Assembly: GCA_937958785.1 (NCBI GenBank) | Contig: CALGMY010000248.1 | Location: 1-42,315 of the forward strand | Length of the DNA stretch: 42,315 bases | Direction: 5' to 3' | Origin: an uncultured Gammaproteobacteria bacterium | GTDB lineage: Bacteria; Pseudomonadota; Gammaproteobacteria; Steroidobacterales; GCA-2729495 | In this document: positions 1 through 8,900 of the stretch, piece after piece | Position numbering within the stretch: position 1 is the stretch's first letter | Layout: each line of letters opens with the position of its first letter | Made by a program: the position numbers and the translations under genes | The notes under the pieces: generated by a model | The model's input: the letters and a program-made list of their open reading frames with translations, nothing else | Told to the model about the DNA's origin: nothing | Databases searched by the model: none

Positions 1-2
1 AC

Positions 3-713
3 GAGGAGGTGGCCAAGGCCATGACGTTCCACCGCCTGCAGGAGACGGGCTCGGACTTCCTGCCGCCCCACCAGCAGCGCATCGTGGCGATCTCGGTGGT
101 CTGGCGCCACCGGGAGGGCCTCAAGGTCTTCAGCCTGGGTGAGCCGGACAGCCCTGAAAGGGACCTCGTGGCGAAGTTCTTCGAGGCGATCGACAAGCAC
201 ACCCCCGACCTCATCTCCTGGAACGGTGGCGGCTTCGACCTGCCGGTACTCCATTACCGGGCACTGCTCCACGGCGTGCAGGCCCCCCGCTACTGGGAGC
301 TGGGCGAGAACGAGAGCGCGTTCCGCTACAACAACTACCTCAGCCGGTTCCACTGGCGTCACACCGACCTCATGGATGTGCTGTCCGGGTGGCAGGGCCG
401 GTCCCGCGCCAGCCTGAACGACATCGCCGTCCTGCTGGGTTTCCCGGGCAAGCTGGGCTTCGCCGGCGACCAGGTCTGGGACACCTGGCTGCGCGGTGAC
501 ATCGGCGCCATCCGCGACTACTGCGAGACCGACGTCCTGAATACCTACCTCATCTGGCTGCGCTTCCAGTTCATGCGCGACCAGCTTGACGCCGCCGGCC
601 TCGCAGCGGAGATGGGCCGGGTCCGGCGCTTCCTCGAGGCGAGCGAGGCGGACCACTGGCGAGCCTTCGCGGCCGCCTGGCCCGGCAGCGCCGGGCCCGG
701 GGAGGGCACCTGA
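3..713 (+). CDS. Predicted 3'-5' exonuclease, PolB-like (5' partial)
   Basis: This is the C-terminal part of a DEDD-type 3'-5' exonuclease related to the exonuclease domain of family B DNA polymerases (DNA_pol_B_exo2 type). The reading frame is open to the window edge, and the residues before the first possible start (EEVAKAM) read like the interior of the family, so the real start and the Exo I motif lie upstream. Exo II is visible as SWNGGGFDLPVL and Exo III as YCETDVLNTY, which carry the expected metal-binding aspartates. It presumably trims single-stranded DNA ends in the cytoplasm; its substrate is not evident here. rlmD follows after about 32 bases, so co-transcription is likely. Confidence 0.85.
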   Translation, partial: EEVAKAMTFHRLQETGSDFLPPHQQRIVAISVVWRHREGLKVFSLGEPDSPERDLVAKFFEAIDKHTPDLISWNGGGFDLPVLHYRALLHGVQAPRYWELGENESAFRYNNYLSRFHWRHTDLMDVLSGWQGRSRASLNDIAVLLGFPGKLGFAGDQVWDTWLRGDIGAIRDYCETDVLNTYLIWLRFQFMRDQLDAAGLAAEMGRVRRFLEASEADHWRAFAAAWPGSAGPGEGT

Positions 714-745
714 AGGCGCGGCCGGCGGCCGCGCCGCTCACGGAG

Positions 746-2038
746 GTGGCAGACGTCGTGGCGGCCACCCTGGAAGGTGCGGGTGTCATCGCGGCGGGGG
801 GCAAGCGTGTCCTGGTCCCGGGCGCACTCGCCGGCGAGGAGGTCGCCTTCGAGCGCGCCCGCCGCCACCGCAACTTCGACGAGGGCGTGCTGCGCGAGGT
901 GCGTCGTCCATCCCCCCACCGGGTCACGCCCGCCTGCCCCTACTTTGGCCGTTGCGGGGGCTGCTCGCTCCAGCACGTCGAACCCGCCGCCCAGGTCGAG
1001 CTCAAGCAGTCCACGCTGCTCGACAGCCTCGCGCGGCTGGGCGGCGTCGAGGCGGACAGGGTGCTGCCCCCGGTGCGCGGCGCGCTCTGGGGCTACCGCC
1101 GCCGGGCCCGGCTCGCGGCGCGCCACGTTCCCGGCAAGGGCAGGGTGCTGGTCGGCTTCCGGGAGGCGGCCAAGCCCTGGATCACCGACATGCTGGGCTG
1201 CGCCACCCTGGTGCCCGACATCGCGACCCTGATCGCGCCGCTGTCCACGCTCATCGGGGCGCTCTCCATCCGGGCCCGGGTTCCCCAGGTCGAGGCTACT
1301 GCCGCCGACAACGCGACCGCCCTGGTATTCCGCGTGCTCGAGCCACCGTCGGCGGGCGACGTCGAGCGGTTGCTGGCCTTCGGGCGGGACCACGCGGTCC
1401 GCATCTACCTGCAGAGCGGGGCGCCCGAGACCGCGGCCCTGCTCCCCGGCACGTCCGCCGGGGAGGACCTGCACTACCGGCTGCCGGCCCACGGCCTCAC
1501 CCTGACCTTCGGGCCCACGGATTTCATCCAGGTGCACGGCCAGGTAAACCGGCTGATGGTGGACCAGGCCCTCGACCTGCTCGCGCCCGCGCCGACGGAC
1601 CGGGTGCTCGACCTCTACTGCGGGATTGGCAACTTCACCCTGCCGCTCGCGCGCCGGGCAGCCGCCGTGACCGGGCTCGAGGGCGCCGGCGCCGCCGTGC
1701 TGCGTGGCCGGCACAACGCGATCCTCGCCGGCCTCGACGGGGCCCGGTTCGTCGAGGCCGACCTGGCCGGGGCCGGCGCCGAGGGCGCCTGGACCCGGGA
1801 GCACTTCGACCTGGCCCTGCTCGATCCCCCGCGAACCGGCGCGTTGGCGCTCCTGCCCGCCCTGGCGAAGGTCGGACCGCGCCGGATCGTGTATGTGTCC
1901 TGCCACCCGGGAACCCTCGCCCGGGACGCGGGCCGGCTGGTGGCCGACCATGGCTACCGCCTGGTCGCGGCCGGCATCATGGACATGTTCCCCCACACCA
2001 GCCACGTCGAATCCATGGCCCTGTTCGAGCGCCGATGA
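746..2038 (+). CDS. rlmD: 23S rRNA (uracil-1939-C5)-methyltransferase RlmD
   Basis: It methylates U1939 of 23S rRNA using S-adenosylmethionine. The order is an N-terminal TRAM domain (about 1–55), an Fe-S cluster site and a Rossmann methyltransferase domain. The four cluster cysteines are C64, C70 and C73 (CPYFGRCGGC) and C152. The SAM loop reads LDLYCGIGNFTLPL, LLDPPRTG follows, and the catalytic cysteine is C386 in SCHPGTLARD. The start is unsettled: GTG 746 overlaps its own GGAGG sequence (742–746), whereas an in-frame GTG at 758 sits 8 bases beyond that site but would clip the first TRAM strand. A CTG at 710 is also in frame. The stop overlaps the next gene's start (ATGA). Confidence 0.95.
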   Translation: MADVVAATLEGAGVIAAGGKRVLVPGALAGEEVAFERARRHRNFDEGVLREVRRPSPHRVTPACPYFGRCGGCSLQHVEPAAQVELKQSTLLDSLARLGGVEADRVLPPVRGALWGYRRRARLAARHVPGKGRVLVGFREAAKPWITDMLGCATLVPDIATLIAPLSTLIGALSIRARVPQVEATAADNATALVFRVLEPPSAGDVERLLAFGRDHAVRIYLQSGAPETAALLPGTSAGEDLHYRLPAHGLTLTFGPTDFIQVHGQVNRLMVDQALDLLAPAPTDRVLDLYCGIGNFTLPLARRAAAVTGLEGAGAAVLRGRHNAILAGLDGARFVEADLAGAGAEGAWTREHFDLALLDPPRTGALALLPALAKVGPRRIVYVSCHPGTLARDAGRLVADHGYRLVAAGIMDMFPHTSHVESMALFERR

Positions 2039-2535
2039 GCACCCGGGATACCCCTGCCGTGGAACTGCGGGTAAGCCTCACGCGGCAGACGCTGCAGCTC
2101 ATCAGTGCCGGCCGGGTGGAGCGGGAGTTCGCCGTGTCCACGTCCCGCTACGGACCCGGCGAGCGCCGGGGCAGCCTGTGCACGCCCCGGGGCCTGCACC
2201 TGATCCGCGCCCGCATCGGCGCCGGCCTGCCGCCTGGCGCCGTATTCCGCGCGCGACGCCCCACGGGGGAGGTCCATTCGCCGGCGCTCCACCGGGCCGA
2301 GCCTGGCCGGGACTGGATCCTGTCACGCATCCTCTGGCTGTCGGGGCTCGAGCCCGGCCGCAACCGGCTGGGTGACGTGGACTCGATGCGCCGCTACATC
2401 TACATTCATGGCACCCCGGACCAGGAGCCCATGGGTGTGCCGTTCTCCCATGGGTGCATCAGGATGCGCAACGCCGACGTGTGCTGGCTGTTCGACGCGG
2501 TCACCGCCGGCACCCGCGTGAACGTGGTGGCCTGA
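2035..2535 (+). CDS. YkuD-family enzyme without signal peptide, probable cytosolic L,D-carboxypeptidase (ElsL-like)
   Basis: A 166-residue protein made up of little more than a YkuD (L,D-transpeptidase fold) domain. The catalytic signature is complete: a histidine in IHGT (124–127) and SHGCIRM (138–144) with nucleophile C141. The N-terminus is polar (MSTRDTPAVELRV), with no signal peptide, lipobox or membrane segment, so the protein should stay in the cytoplasm. Known: Acinetobacter ElsL is a short cytosolic YkuD protein acting as an L,D-carboxypeptidase on recycled muropeptides. Inferred: the same role here, because nagZ, a cytosolic recycling enzyme, starts on the base after its stop. The start ATG overlaps the rlmD stop. 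A secreted transpeptidase is possible only if the start is misplaced, but there is no room upstream. Confidence 0.85.
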   Translation: MSTRDTPAVELRVSLTRQTLQLISAGRVEREFAVSTSRYGPGERRGSLCTPRGLHLIRARIGAGLPPGAVFRARRPTGEVHSPALHRAEPGRDWILSRILWLSGLEPGRNRLGDVDSMRRYIYIHGTPDQEPMGVPFSHGCIRMRNADVCWLFDAVTAGTRVNVVA

Positions 2536-3606
2536 GTGACCCTCGGCCCCCTCATGGTGGATGTCGGGGGCCTCGCGCTCACGGCGCCGGAGCGGGAGCG
2601 TCTCGCGAACCCCCTCGTGGGCGCCGTCATCCTCTTCAGCCGCAATTTCCGGGACCTCGACCAGTTGCGTGAACTGGTGGCAGAGATCCGGGCCGTCCGC
2701 TCGCCACCCCTGCTGGTCGCCGTGGACCAGGAAGGTGGCCGGGTCCAGCGCTTTCGCACCGGCTTCTACCGGCTGCCGCCCCTGCGCTGGCTGGGACGGC
2801 AGTACGACCTGGACCCGGACCGGGGCCGCCGCCTCGCCCAGGCCTGCGGGTGGCTGATGGCCGCCGAGGTGCTGGATGCGGGCGTCGACTTCAGCTTCGC
2901 CCCCGTCGTCGACCTCGACTACGGCACCAGCGAGGTGATCGGCGACCGGTCCTTCCACGGCGACGCGGACATCGTCGGAGAACTGGCGTCGGCCTACGTG
3001 CTCGGCATGCACAAGGCGGGCATGGTGGCCGTGGCCAAGCATTTTCCAGGCCACGGCTACGTGGTCGCGGACTCCCACCTGGACCTGCCGGTGGACCCGC
3101 GCACGCTCGCCGAACTCTACGATGACCTCCTGCCCTACGGGCGGCTCGTGCGCCAGGGCGTCAATGGCGTCATGGTGGCCCACGTCCGCTACCCGCAGGT
3201 GGACGGGGCCGTGGCCAGCCTGTCGCCCTGGTGGATCGGCAGCTACCTCCGCGGGGAACTCGGCTTCGGGGGCGTCGTGTTCTCCGACGACCTCAGCATG
3301 CAGGCGCTCGCCGGGGAGGGCGACATGCCGGAGCGGGTCCGGCGCACCCTGGCTGCCGGCGCCGACATGGCCCTGGTCTGCAACGCGCCCGACGCCGTCG
3401 ACGGGGTGCTCGACGCACTGGGGGCCGACGGCACGGCCAGCGAGCGACCCGTCGGCCAGGCCCGGCTGGTCGCCCTGCGGCGCCGGCCGCCCGTCGGCAT
3501 CGACCTCGAGGCGAGCGGTGGCACGTTCCGCGGATCGTCCGCCTGGGCGGAAGCCATCCGCCTGCTCGACGCGGCGCAGGCGCCGCCCGACCTGACCCTC
3601 GGCTGA
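2536..3606 (+). CDS. nagZ: Beta-N-acetylhexosaminidase NagZ
   Basis: A cytoplasmic family 3 glycoside hydrolase that removes GlcNAc from anhydro-muropeptides during peptidoglycan recycling. At 356 residues it is the usual single-domain length. Visible motifs are DQEGGRVQRF (64–73) lining the sugar site, KHFPGHG (168–174) followed by the mobile-loop D179/H181 pair used for acid/base catalysis, and the nucleophile aspartate within FSDDLSM (249–255). The start is GTG 2536, directly after the preceding stop. Translational coupling with the YkuD gene before it and the phosphoribosyltransferase after it (ATGG over TGA) is likely. Confidence 0.97.
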   Translation: MTLGPLMVDVGGLALTAPERERLANPLVGAVILFSRNFRDLDQLRELVAEIRAVRSPPLLVAVDQEGGRVQRFRTGFYRLPPLRWLGRQYDLDPDRGRRLAQACGWLMAAEVLDAGVDFSFAPVVDLDYGTSEVIGDRSFHGDADIVGELASAYVLGMHKAGMVAVAKHFPGHGYVVADSHLDLPVDPRTLAELYDDLLPYGRLVRQGVNGVMVAHVRYPQVDGAVASLSPWWIGSYLRGELGFGGVVFSDDLSMQALAGEGDMPERVRRTLAAGADMALVCNAPDAVDGVLDALGADGTASERPVGQARLVALRRRPPVGIDLEASGGTFRGSSAWAEAIRLLDAAQAPPDLTLG

Positions 3607-4136
3607 TGGTGCCGAGCGTGCCAGGCGCGCGCCGCGTGGTGGCCCGGGAGGCCGTGGACGCGGCCTACGACCGCCTCGCCGCGGCCCTCCAGCCCCTCGT
3701 CGACCGGGAGCCCTGCGTGCTGCTCGGCGTATTGCTCGGGGGACTGATCCCGCTCGCCCGGCTGGCGACACGCCTCGAAGGAGACTTCCTGCTCGATACC
3801 TGCCGCGCCGGCCGCTACGGCACGGCCACCCGCGGCGGCGCGCCCGCCTGGCTTGCCGCGCCGACCACCGATCTCGGGGGCCGCCACGTGCTGCTGGTCG
3901 ACGACATCTGGGACGAGGGCGTCACACTCGATTTCATCGCCCGGCACTGCCGGGACGCCGGCGCCCGCCAGGTCACCACGGTGGTCCTCGTCCGCAAGCG
4001 GCACGGTCGAGGGCTCACCGGGTTCCAGCCGGACTTCACTGGCCTCGAGGTGGGTGACGAGTTCGTGTTCGGCTGCGGCATGGACTACCAGGGCCGCTGG
4101 CGACACCTGCCGGACCTGTGGGCCGTGGCAGGCTGA
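3606..4136 (+). CDS. Hypoxanthine-guanine phosphoribosyltransferase family protein
   Basis: A 176-residue type I phosphoribosyltransferase. The PRPP-binding loop is LLVDDIWDEGVTL (about 97–109), with the two acidic residues and glycine typical of bacterial HPRT-like enzymes; a glycine-rich GVLLGGLIPLARL segment (about 40–52) is the pyrophosphate loop region. It should convert hypoxanthine or guanine plus PRPP to IMP or GMP. The ATG overlaps the nagZ stop, so the shorter start is preferred over a long open frame running back into nagZ. The next gene makes hypoxanthine from methylthioinosine, so the two could form a salvage step. Base specificity cannot be fixed from sequence. Confidence 0.85.
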   Translation: MVPSVPGARRVVAREAVDAAYDRLAAALQPLVDREPCVLLGVLLGGLIPLARLATRLEGDFLLDTCRAGRYGTATRGGAPAWLAAPTTDLGGRHVLLVDDIWDEGVTLDFIARHCRDAGARQVTTVVLVRKRHGRGLTGFQPDFTGLEVGDEFVFGCGMDYQGRWRHLPDLWAVAG

Positions 4137-4138
4137 GC

Positions 4139-4888
4139 GTGCGCTTCGGCATCATCGGTGGCACGGGTTCGGCGGACCTGCTGCCGGCGGGGGAGCCCCT
4201 GCCGTTCACCGCCGGGCCCTGGGGCAGTCCGTCGGCAAGCCCCCTGCGCGCCCGGGCCGGCGCCCACGAGGTGCTGTTCCTGCCCCGGCACGGGCCGGCC
4301 GGCGGGCCCGTGATCCCGCCGCACCGGGTGAACTACCGGGCCAACCTCTGGCTGCTGCGCGAGCTCGGCGTGGACCATGTGGTCGGCGTGAACGCGGTCG
4401 GCGGCATTTCGCCAGGCACCACGCCGGGCCGGCTCGTGATTCCGCACCAGCTCATCGACTACACCTGGGGCCGGGAACACACCTACACCGGGGACGCGCG
4501 CTTTCCCCTGGCGCATGTCGACTTCACGGCGCCGTTCTCGGCGCCGCTACGAGACTCGCTCCTCAAGGTGGCCCGCGAGCTCGGGCTCGGCGCCCTGGAA
4601 GAGGGCGTCTACGGCGCGACCCAGGGTCCCCGCCTCGAGAGCGCCGCGGAGATCGACCGGCTGGAGCGGGACGGCTGCGACATCGTGGGCATGACCGGGA
4701 TGCCGGAGGCAGGGCTCGCCCGGGAACTCGGCCTGTCCTATGCCCTGTGCTGCGTGGTCGTGAACCGGGCCGCCGGCCGCGGTCCGCCGGGCGAGACGAT
4801 CCACGACCAGATGGCGGCGGGGCTCGGCGCGGGCATGGCCAGTGCCGGCCGGCTGCTCCGGGGGCTCCTGGCCAGCACGCCGGATTGA
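4139..4888 (+). CDS. S-methyl-5'-thioinosine phosphorylase (MTIP)
   Basis: A member of the purine nucleoside phosphorylase/MTAP family: phosphate plus methylthioinosine gives hypoxanthine and methylthioribose-1-phosphate. The N-terminus FGIIGGTG binds phosphate, RHG and PPHRVNYRANLW follow, then NAVGGI, and a base-pocket stretch DIVGMTGMPEA. As I recall it, the sequence runs closely along the Pseudomonas PA3004 enzyme, which also sits beside nagZ. GTG 4139 is chosen because GGCAGG (4127–4132) lies six bases upstream; GTG 4118 would add seven residues and overlap the previous gene. MTAP, which prefers adenosine substrates, is the main alternative. Confidence 0.88.
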   Translation: MRFGIIGGTGSADLLPAGEPLPFTAGPWGSPSASPLRARAGAHEVLFLPRHGPAGGPVIPPHRVNYRANLWLLRELGVDHVVGVNAVGGISPGTTPGRLVIPHQLIDYTWGREHTYTGDARFPLAHVDFTAPFSAPLRDSLLKVARELGLGALEEGVYGATQGPRLESAAEIDRLERDGCDIVGMTGMPEAGLARELGLSYALCCVVVNRAAGRGPPGETIHDQMAAGLGAGMASAGRLLRGLLASTPD

Positions 4889-5021
4889 ACAACACGAGCG
4901 ACTTCAACGCGGGTCAGTGAACGCCCTCACAGAACGTCGTTTGACCTAAGGCTAGGATGCCCATCCGGGTGGTGCGCAGCTGTGGGCGGTTCCGCGGCGA
5001 CGTATCTCATAGACCTGAGAT
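4889..5021 (+). other. Intergenic region upstream of the GGDEF gene
   Basis: There is no coding potential. No convincing terminator follows the phosphorylase gene. A TTGACC hexamer at about 4940 resembles a -35 site, but no -10 lies at the right distance, so no promoter is called. The 3' end holds the start-codon hairpin listed separately. Confidence 0.5.
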
Positions 5022-5024
5022 ATG
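5001..5024 (+). promoter_or_regulatory. Hairpin enclosing the start codon of the PAS/GGDEF gene
   Basis: TATCTCA (5003–5009) and TGAGATA (5016–5022) are perfect inverted repeats around a six-base TAGACC loop. In RNA the stem extends through G5002·U5023 and C5001–G5024, giving nine pairs and burying the whole AUG (5022–5024). No Shine-Dalgarno sequence lies outside it. This could limit translation until melted or bound. As DNA, the dyad could instead be an operator. Confidence 0.5.
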
Positions 5025-5972
5025 GCTTCTAACTCATTGAAAAAGCTGAATCGTCACATCCTGCGGCAGGCCCTGGACGCGGCCGCTGCCCCCGCGCTCA
5101 TCGTCGATGCCCAGCACCGGGACCGGCCGGTGGTCTACGCCAACGCCGCGTTCGGTCGCGCCATCGGCCTGCATCCCCATGAGGTCATTGGCCGCCCGGT
5201 CGACAGCCTCGCGGACACCGCCTTCGATCCCGCCTCGCCGGAGCCCTGGCGTCCCCGGTCCTCCCGGGGCCCCGTCGCGCTGCGCCCGGCACCGCTCTAC
5301 GACCAGCCCGGCCGCGCCGGGTACTGGCTGCTGACCAGCGAGGCCACGCCGCCTCAGGAACTGCAGCCGGCCGGCGGCTCGCCGGGCGCCGCGGGTGCGG
5401 CCGCCACGGGCGTGTTCATGGCCACGGATGCCTGGAGCCGCAGCGCCCGGGACGAACGAGCCGATCCCACTACCGGCATCCCGGGCCGCGCCGCCCTCCA
5501 GGAAGTCCTGATGCGCGACTGGCAGGTCGCACGCCGGGACCAGCGCCGCCTCAGCGTGATCGTCTTCCGGGTCGATGCGCTCGAGAGTTACCACCAGCTA
5601 TTCGGGCGCCACGCCACCGACGCCTGCCTGAAGAAGATCGCCCACGCGATCACCAACTGCCTGCAACGTGCCGCCGACTACTGTGCCCGGGTCGGGCACG
5701 ACCGCTTCGCCGTGCTGATAGCGGGTGCGGACGAGCCGGCGGTGGCGAGTTTCGCGGAGCGCATCGCCCAGCGGGTGCGGGACCTCGCCATCCACCATCC
5801 GCGTTCCCAGCTGGCCCGCTACGTGACGGTGTCCTGGAGCATCGCCTCCGAAGTGCCGGCCCCCGCGGCCGAGGAACCCGGCCTGCTCGAGGACGCGGAA
5901 GCGCGCAGCGGACTGCCCCCGGCCCGGGATTCCAGCCCCCGTCAGGGCGCGCTCGGCACCGGCGCCGCCTGA
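5022..5972 (+). CDS. PAS domain and degenerate GGDEF domain protein
   Basis: A 316-residue soluble protein: PAS-like sensor domain (about 15–110, with VVYANAAFGRAIGL and VIGRP), a Gly/Ala/Pro linker, then a GGDEF fold (about 145–275). The signature that should read GG(D/E)EF is GHDRF at 225–229, and the usual D-x-D-x-F-K-x-x-N segment is reduced to VDALESYHQLF (D185 kept). Both changes argue against diguanylate cyclase activity, so a binding or signalling role is more likely. No membrane segment or EAL domain is present. Its last 31 bases overlap the 3' end of convergent mfd. A nine-pair hairpin covers the start codon. The ligand and partners are unknown. Confidence 0.8.
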   Translation: MASNSLKKLNRHILRQALDAAAAPALIVDAQHRDRPVVYANAAFGRAIGLHPHEVIGRPVDSLADTAFDPASPEPWRPRSSRGPVALRPAPLYDQPGRAGYWLLTSEATPPQELQPAGGSPGAAGAAATGVFMATDAWSRSARDERADPTTGIPGRAALQEVLMRDWQVARRDQRRLSVIVFRVDALESYHQLFGRHATDACLKKIAHAITNCLQRAADYCARVGHDRFAVLIAGADEPAVASFAERIAQRVRDLAIHHPRSQLARYVTVSWSIASEVPAPAAEEPGLLEDAEARSGLPPARDSSPRQGALGTGAA

Positions 5973-8900
5973 CCCGCCACCTTCGGCCCGCGCCCGCCTT
6001 CCCGGCTGGCAAGCATCTCAGCCACCAGCTTCTCCACGAAGGCGAAGCGTGTCTCCGGTGATTCGAGGGGTGCCGAGAACCGGAACCGTTGCGACTTGTC
6101 GAGCCGGAAGGTTTTCGGCGCCGTGCGCAGCTGGGTCACGATCCAGGCCGGGCTCACCGTCGTGCGCGGCCCGAACTCCACGAAGCCCCCCGCGGGGCCG
6201 GCATCCAGGCGCCGGATCGCCAGGGGCTCTGCCGCGAGGCGCAGGGCTGTCATCCGGAACAGGTTGCGGGTGGGCTCGGGCAGGGGGCCGAAGCGATCCA
6301 CCAGCTCGACCTTGAGTTCGCGCAGCGCCTCCTCGCTGCGGGCGCTGGCGATGCGCTTGTAATGCACGAGACGCAGGTGCACGTCCGGCAGGTAGTCGTC
6401 CGGCAGGAGCGCGGGCACGTGCAGGTTGAACTCGGCCACCGCCGGCAGGGTCTGGTCCAGGTCGGGCTCGAGACCGTCCTGCAGGGCCTTCACCGTGCGG
6501 CCCAGCATCTCGTTGTAGAGCTCGAAGCCGATCTCCTGGATCTGGCCGCTCTGTTCCTCACCGAGCAGCTCGCCGGCCCCGCGGATCTCCATGTCGTGGG
6601 TGGCCAGCATGAAGCCGGAACCCAGGTCCTCCAGCGCCGCGATGGCGTCGAGGCGCTTCTCCGCGTCCGGCGTCAGCGCTTCCTTCGGCGGCGCGAGCAG
6701 GTAGGCGAAGGCCTGGTGGTGGGAGCGGCCGACGCGGCCCCGGAGCTGGTGCAGCTGGGCGAGTCCGAAGCGGTCCGCCCGGTTGATGATGATCGTGTTG
6801 GCCGACGGGATGTCGATGCCGCTCTCGATGATCGCGGTGCACACCAGGATGTGGAAGCGCCGGTGGTGGAAGTCGAGCATGATCTGCTCGAGGTCTTTCT
6901 CCCGCATCTGGCCGTGGGCGACCTCGATGCGGGCCTCGGGCACGAGTTCGGCAAGGGCCGCCGCCACCTTGGCGATGTCCTCGATGTGGTTGTGCACGAA
7001 GTACACCTGGCCGCCGCGCTTCAGTTCCCGCAGGCAGGCCTCCCGCACGATCCGGTCCTCGAAGCGGGTCACGAAGGTCTTGATGCTGAGCCGCGTCTCC
7101 GGGGGCGTGGTGATCAGTGAGAGGTCGCGCAGGCCGCCGAGGGCCATGTTGAGCGTGCGCGGGATCGGTGTTGCGGTGAGTGTCAGCACGTCGGCCTCGG
7201 TGCGCAGCGCCTTCAGTCGCTCCTTGTGCCGGACCCCGAAGCGGTGTTCCTCGTCGACGATGATGAGGCCTAAGTTCCGGAAGCGGATGTCGCCCTGGAG
7301 CAGGCGGTGGGTGCCGATGACGATGTCGACGGTGCCGGCCTCGACGCGCTCCAGTACCTTGCGGCCCTCCTGGGCGGTCCGGAACCGGGACAGGACCTCG
7401 ACCGTCACGGGCCAGTCGGCGAAGCGGTCGGCGAAGGTCTGGTAGTGCTGCTGGGCGAGCAGTGTGGTGGGCACCAGCACCACCACCTGGCGGCCGGCGG
7501 AGACCGCCATGAACGCGGCCCTGAGCGCGACCTCGGTCTTGCCGAAGCCCACGTCGCCGCACACCAGCCGGTCCATGGGCTTGCCCGACGTCAGGTCATC
7601 CACCACGGCCTCGATGGCCCTGCCCTGGTCCTCGGTGGGCTCGAAGGGGAAGCCCGCGGCAAAGGCCGCGTAGTCATGGCGGGTGGCCGCCGCCCGGGTC
7701 GTTTGCCGGGCCGCGCGCCTCGCGTAGAGCTCGAGGAGTTCCGCCGCCACGTCCCGGACCCGGGCGGCGGCCTTGCGGCGGGCCTTGTCCCACTGGTCGC
7801 TGCCGAGACGGTGCAGGGGCGCTTCCTCGGCCGAGGTGCCCGTGTAGCGGGACACCATGTGCAGGGAGGCGACGGGCACGTGCAGCAGGTCGCCGCCCGC
7901 GTACTCGAGGGTCAGGAACTCGGTGGGAAGTTCGTCGATCGTGAGCGTGGTGAGGCCCCGGTAGCGCCCGACGCCATGGTCCACGTGCACGATGGGCGCG
8001 CCGGGGTGGAGGTCCGTGAGGTCGGAGAGGATCTGCTCGGGATCCCGGACGCGGCGCTGGCGGCGCCGGCTGCGGGGCCGGTCCCCGTAGAGTTCCCGCT
8101 CGGTAATGACGGCGAGCCCGGTGGCCGGCAGCAGCAGGCCCTCGCCGACCGGTGCGATGCCGACCATCGCCCGGTGCTCCGCGGCCAGGAACGCGCTCCA
8201 GCTGGCGGCCTCCGCGGACGTCACGCCCTCCTGGCGCAGCAGGTCCGTGACGAGTTCCCGTCGCCCCGGCGACTCGGTGGCGAACAGGAGGCGCCCGGGG
8301 AAGTCCTGCACGAACGCGCGGAGGCGCGCGGAGGGGACCTCGGCCCGGGGATCGAGGGTCAGCAATGGCAGCGGGGCGAAGCCCGACGTCGCCGCCCGCT
8401 CATCCCCTGCCACCGGATCCGGCGAGCCGGCGTCGAGCTGCAGCAGGGGACCTTCGGCGAGGCGCTTCAGGTGCTCGGCGGGCGGGCCATGCAGTTCATG
8501 GGGCTCCAGCGCGGGCCGCTCCGAGTCCTCACGGGCATCGGCGTAGCGCTCCTGCACCTGGGTCCAGGCGGCCTCCAGCAGCGCGGCCGGGTCACCCAGC
8601 GCGATGGTGAGGGTGCCGGCGGGCAGGTAGTCCCAGAGCAGGGCGGTCCCGTCGAAGAACAGGGGCAGGTAGTTCTCGATGCCGCCGGGCATGCGGCCCT
8701 CGGACACCTCCCGGTAGATGATCGACCGGGCAGGGTTGCCCTCGAAGCGGCGGCGGTAGGCCTGGCGGAACTGCTTTATTGCCTCGGCGTCCACCGGCAT
8801 TTCCCGGGCGGGCAGCGTCTCGAGGCCCGTGAGCTTCGCGCCCGAGAGCTGGGTGTCCGGGTCGAACTGGCGGAGGCTGTCAATTTCATCGTCCAGGAAG

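Noticed and set aside
4939..4945. TTGACC as a promoter for the PAS/GGDEF gene
   Set aside because: No acceptable -10 hexamer at 16–18 bases.
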